From Actinomycetota bacterium (GTDB lineage Bacteria > Actinomycetota > Thermoleophilia > Miltoncostaeales > Miltoncostaeaceae), in assembly GCA_947475125.1 (NCBI GenBank), contig CANJMX010000024.1, positions 1 to 14,178 of the forward strand: DNA of 14,178 bases. The letters run 5' to 3'. The position numbers and the translations under genes were made by a program. This document shows positions 13,129 through 14,178 of the stretch, piece by piece (the first letter of the stretch is position 1; the number at the start of each line of letters is the position of its first letter). The notes beneath the pieces are model-generated. The model did not search any database. It saw only the letters and a program-made list of their open reading frames with translations, and was not told the origin of the DNA.

Positions 13129-13740
13129 ATGAAGACCCTCCGGCGATCGTCAGTTATGCGTTGGTTCAGTTCGGCCGCCCTTGCGGCCACGTGTGCGCTC
13201 GTCCTCACCGGCTGCTCGCTGGGAGGCCAGCAGGAGCAGCAGACCCGCGTGGCGGAGCCCGCCACTGTGGTGAGCGTGCTCCCGACGCGACCAGGCCTCA
13301 CCCCCGCCGGCCCCGTCCGCGCCGTTGACGCGAAGGGGTTTACCACGGCGCTTCTCGGGCACCCTGATTCCACCCTCACCACCAATCTGGAGCAGGCGGG
13401 CTTCCTCCGGGGAGCCACGCGCGAGTGGACCGGCCCGAAGGGCGCGAGCCTCGTGGCAGTGGTCGGCCTGTGGGACGACGGGAGCGCCGCGGCATCGCTC
13501 GGCGGCGACGCGGCCGACGCTGTCGCGCCCGGGGGCACGCCGTGGACGCCATCGCAGTACGGGGGGTCGCAGGGGGCACGGGCCGACAACGCGCGGGCAC
13601 TCAGCGTGGTGGTCGGTCGTGTATCGCTGTTCCTCCGCGCCACCGGTCCGGTTGACGACACCGCAGTAATGCGCCAGATGGATCTGATGTTCCAGACTGC
13701 GTCCGGGATGGATCGCCAGGGGACCTCATCGAATGGGTAA
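13129..13740 (+). CDS. Secreted lipoprotein, function unknown
   Basis: 203 residues from the ATG at 13129. Signal peptide: basic MKTLRRSS start, hydrophobic core with AALAATCALVL, then lipobox LTGC with the lipidated Cys near residue 26. After a Gln-rich spacer comes a compact domain rich in Ala, Gly and Asp, containing FTTALLGHPDSTL, then SLVAVVGLWDDGSAAASL and VVVGRVSLFLRATG. This may form an alpha/beta fold for which I recognise no family. The start is supported by TATAAG 7 nt upstream. An ATG further upstream in the same frame lacks any such signal. The last codons overlap the hflX start by 8 bp, so the two are co-transcribed and probably coupled. Divergent from htpX. Confidence 0.78.
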   Translation: MKTLRRSSVMRWFSSAALAATCALVLTGCSLGGQQEQQTRVAEPATVVSVLPTRPGLTPAGPVRAVDAKGFTTALLGHPDSTLTTNLEQAGFLRGATREWTGPKGASLVAVVGLWDDGSAAASLGGDAADAVAPGGTPWTPSQYGGSQGARADNARALSVVVGRVSLFLRATGPVDDTAVMRQMDLMFQTASGMDRQGTSSNG

Positions 13741-14178
13741 GCAATCCGCACCCCTTGACGGCGACCTGCAGCGCACCTATCGCGGGCGGGCATGGCGCGA
13801 TGAGGAACCCAACCGGCGCCTGCTCCTGGACACCAACGTGGAGGAGAAGGCGGTGCTCATCGCATCGCTCAACTGCTCCGCGGTGGAGGAAGCAGACCGC
13901 CTCACCGAGATGGGCGAACTGCTGCGCACCGCTGGGGCCACGGTCGTACACCGCGTGGTGCAGCATCGCGAGCGCCCTGATCCCCGCCTGTACCTCGGGA
14001 AGGGGCGACTTGAGGAACTGTCGGAGTGGGTGAAGGAGCACAAGCCCAACGTGGTGGTGGCTGAGGGTGACCTGGCAGCCGGTCAGCAGCGGCATCTCGA
14101 GGACAAGCTCAATACGCGCGTGGTGGACCGCACCGGGATCATCCTCGACATCTTCGCCCTGCATGCCAAGTCGGCGGA
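13733..14178 (+). CDS. hflX: GTPase HflX, N-terminal part (runs off right edge)
   Basis: 148 residues visible from the ATG at 13733 before the window ends. HflX is a ribosome-binding GTPase that splits or rescues stalled 70S ribosomes, notably under heat stress. The seen part is its N-terminal domain: EEKAVLIASLNCSAVEEADRL, then YLGKGRLEEL (87-96) and NTRVVDRTGIILDIFALHAKSA (127-148), the conserved linker before the GTPase domain. The G-domain itself lies outside the window. The start overlaps the lipoprotein stop by 8 bp in a different frame. A GGGGA about 10 nt upstream can serve as SD. The lipoprotein in front of it has no obvious functional tie. Confidence 0.93.
   Translation, partial: MGKQSAPLDGDLQRTYRGRAWRDEEPNRRLLLDTNVEEKAVLIASLNCSAVEEADRLTEMGELLRTAGATVVHRVVQHRERPDPRLYLGKGRLEELSEWVKEHKPNVVVAEGDLAAGQQRHLEDKLNTRVVDRTGIILDIFALHAKSA

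Noticed and set aside
12162..13793. 543-residue version of HtpX starting at 13793
   Set aside because: The extra N-terminus is antisense to the lipoprotein gene and low-complexity. The ATG at 13061 has an SD and gives normal family length.
1..14178. Insertion sequences, CRISPR arrays, tRNA/rRNA genes, toxin-antitoxin or phage genes
   Set aside because: No transposase, array of repeats, tRNA-like fold or phage gene could be seen; coding density and composition are uniform apart from the spacer at 9066-9174.

Overview
This is a GC-rich bacterial chromosomal window that is densely coded on both strands. It holds 18 protein genes, two of them cut by the window edges, and no rRNA, tRNA, CRISPR array or mobile element that I can see. 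The gene set points to Actinomycetota. It includes a DevR/NarL-type response regulator with a HisKA_3-type kinase, an integral membrane protein of a style common in actinobacteria, GTG starts, and -10 boxes only 6-7 nt upstream of start codons (leaderless transcription). A deep-branching class such as Thermoleophilia is possible, but that placement is inference.

Layout, left to right. The 5' part of tilS (tRNA-Ile lysidine synthetase) and a TlpA-like lipoprotein thioredoxin lie together on the minus strand (1-781). They diverge from a PAP2 phosphatase (834-1337). The PAP2 gene converges on, and overlaps by 32 bp, a membrane protein with a degenerate GGDEF domain (1306-2205, minus). A perfect palindrome lies between that gene and a 3-hydroxyacyl-CoA dehydrogenase with an extra C-terminal half-domain (2289-3305). 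Next come a membrane-anchored FMN/Fe-S glutamate-synthase-like protein (minus, 3318-4817) and a divergent argF-rhomboid-DUF2007 operon (4889-6847). The operon ends against a convergent membrane protein (6844-7722). A FIST-domain sensor protein (7887-9065) is followed by an unusually AT-rich, repeat-bearing spacer and a small proline-rich/HTH/coiled-coil protein (9175-9633). On the minus strand follow a two-component system (kinase then regulator, 11814 down to 9656) and an htpX plus 84-residue-protein pair (13061 down to 11911). The window closes on the plus strand with a lipoprotein gene that overlaps the start of hflX (13129-14178).

How the genes work together. Several pairs look translationally coupled: argF to rhomboid (the SD overlaps the stop codon), rhomboid to DUF2007 (ATGA), kinase to regulator (TGATG), htpX to the 84-residue protein (ATGA, SD inside htpX) and lipoprotein to hflX (8-bp overlap). 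Much of the window is housekeeping: arginine synthesis, tRNA modification, membrane-protein quality control, fatty-acid type metabolism and envelope redox. I do not see a convincing new defence or mobile system. The best leads are the 84-residue partner of htpX, the HTH/coiled-coil protein with its AT-rich repeat-bearing upstream region, the operator-like palindrome, the argF with HPLP in place of HCLP, and a recurring leaderless promoter motif that also fixes several start codons.
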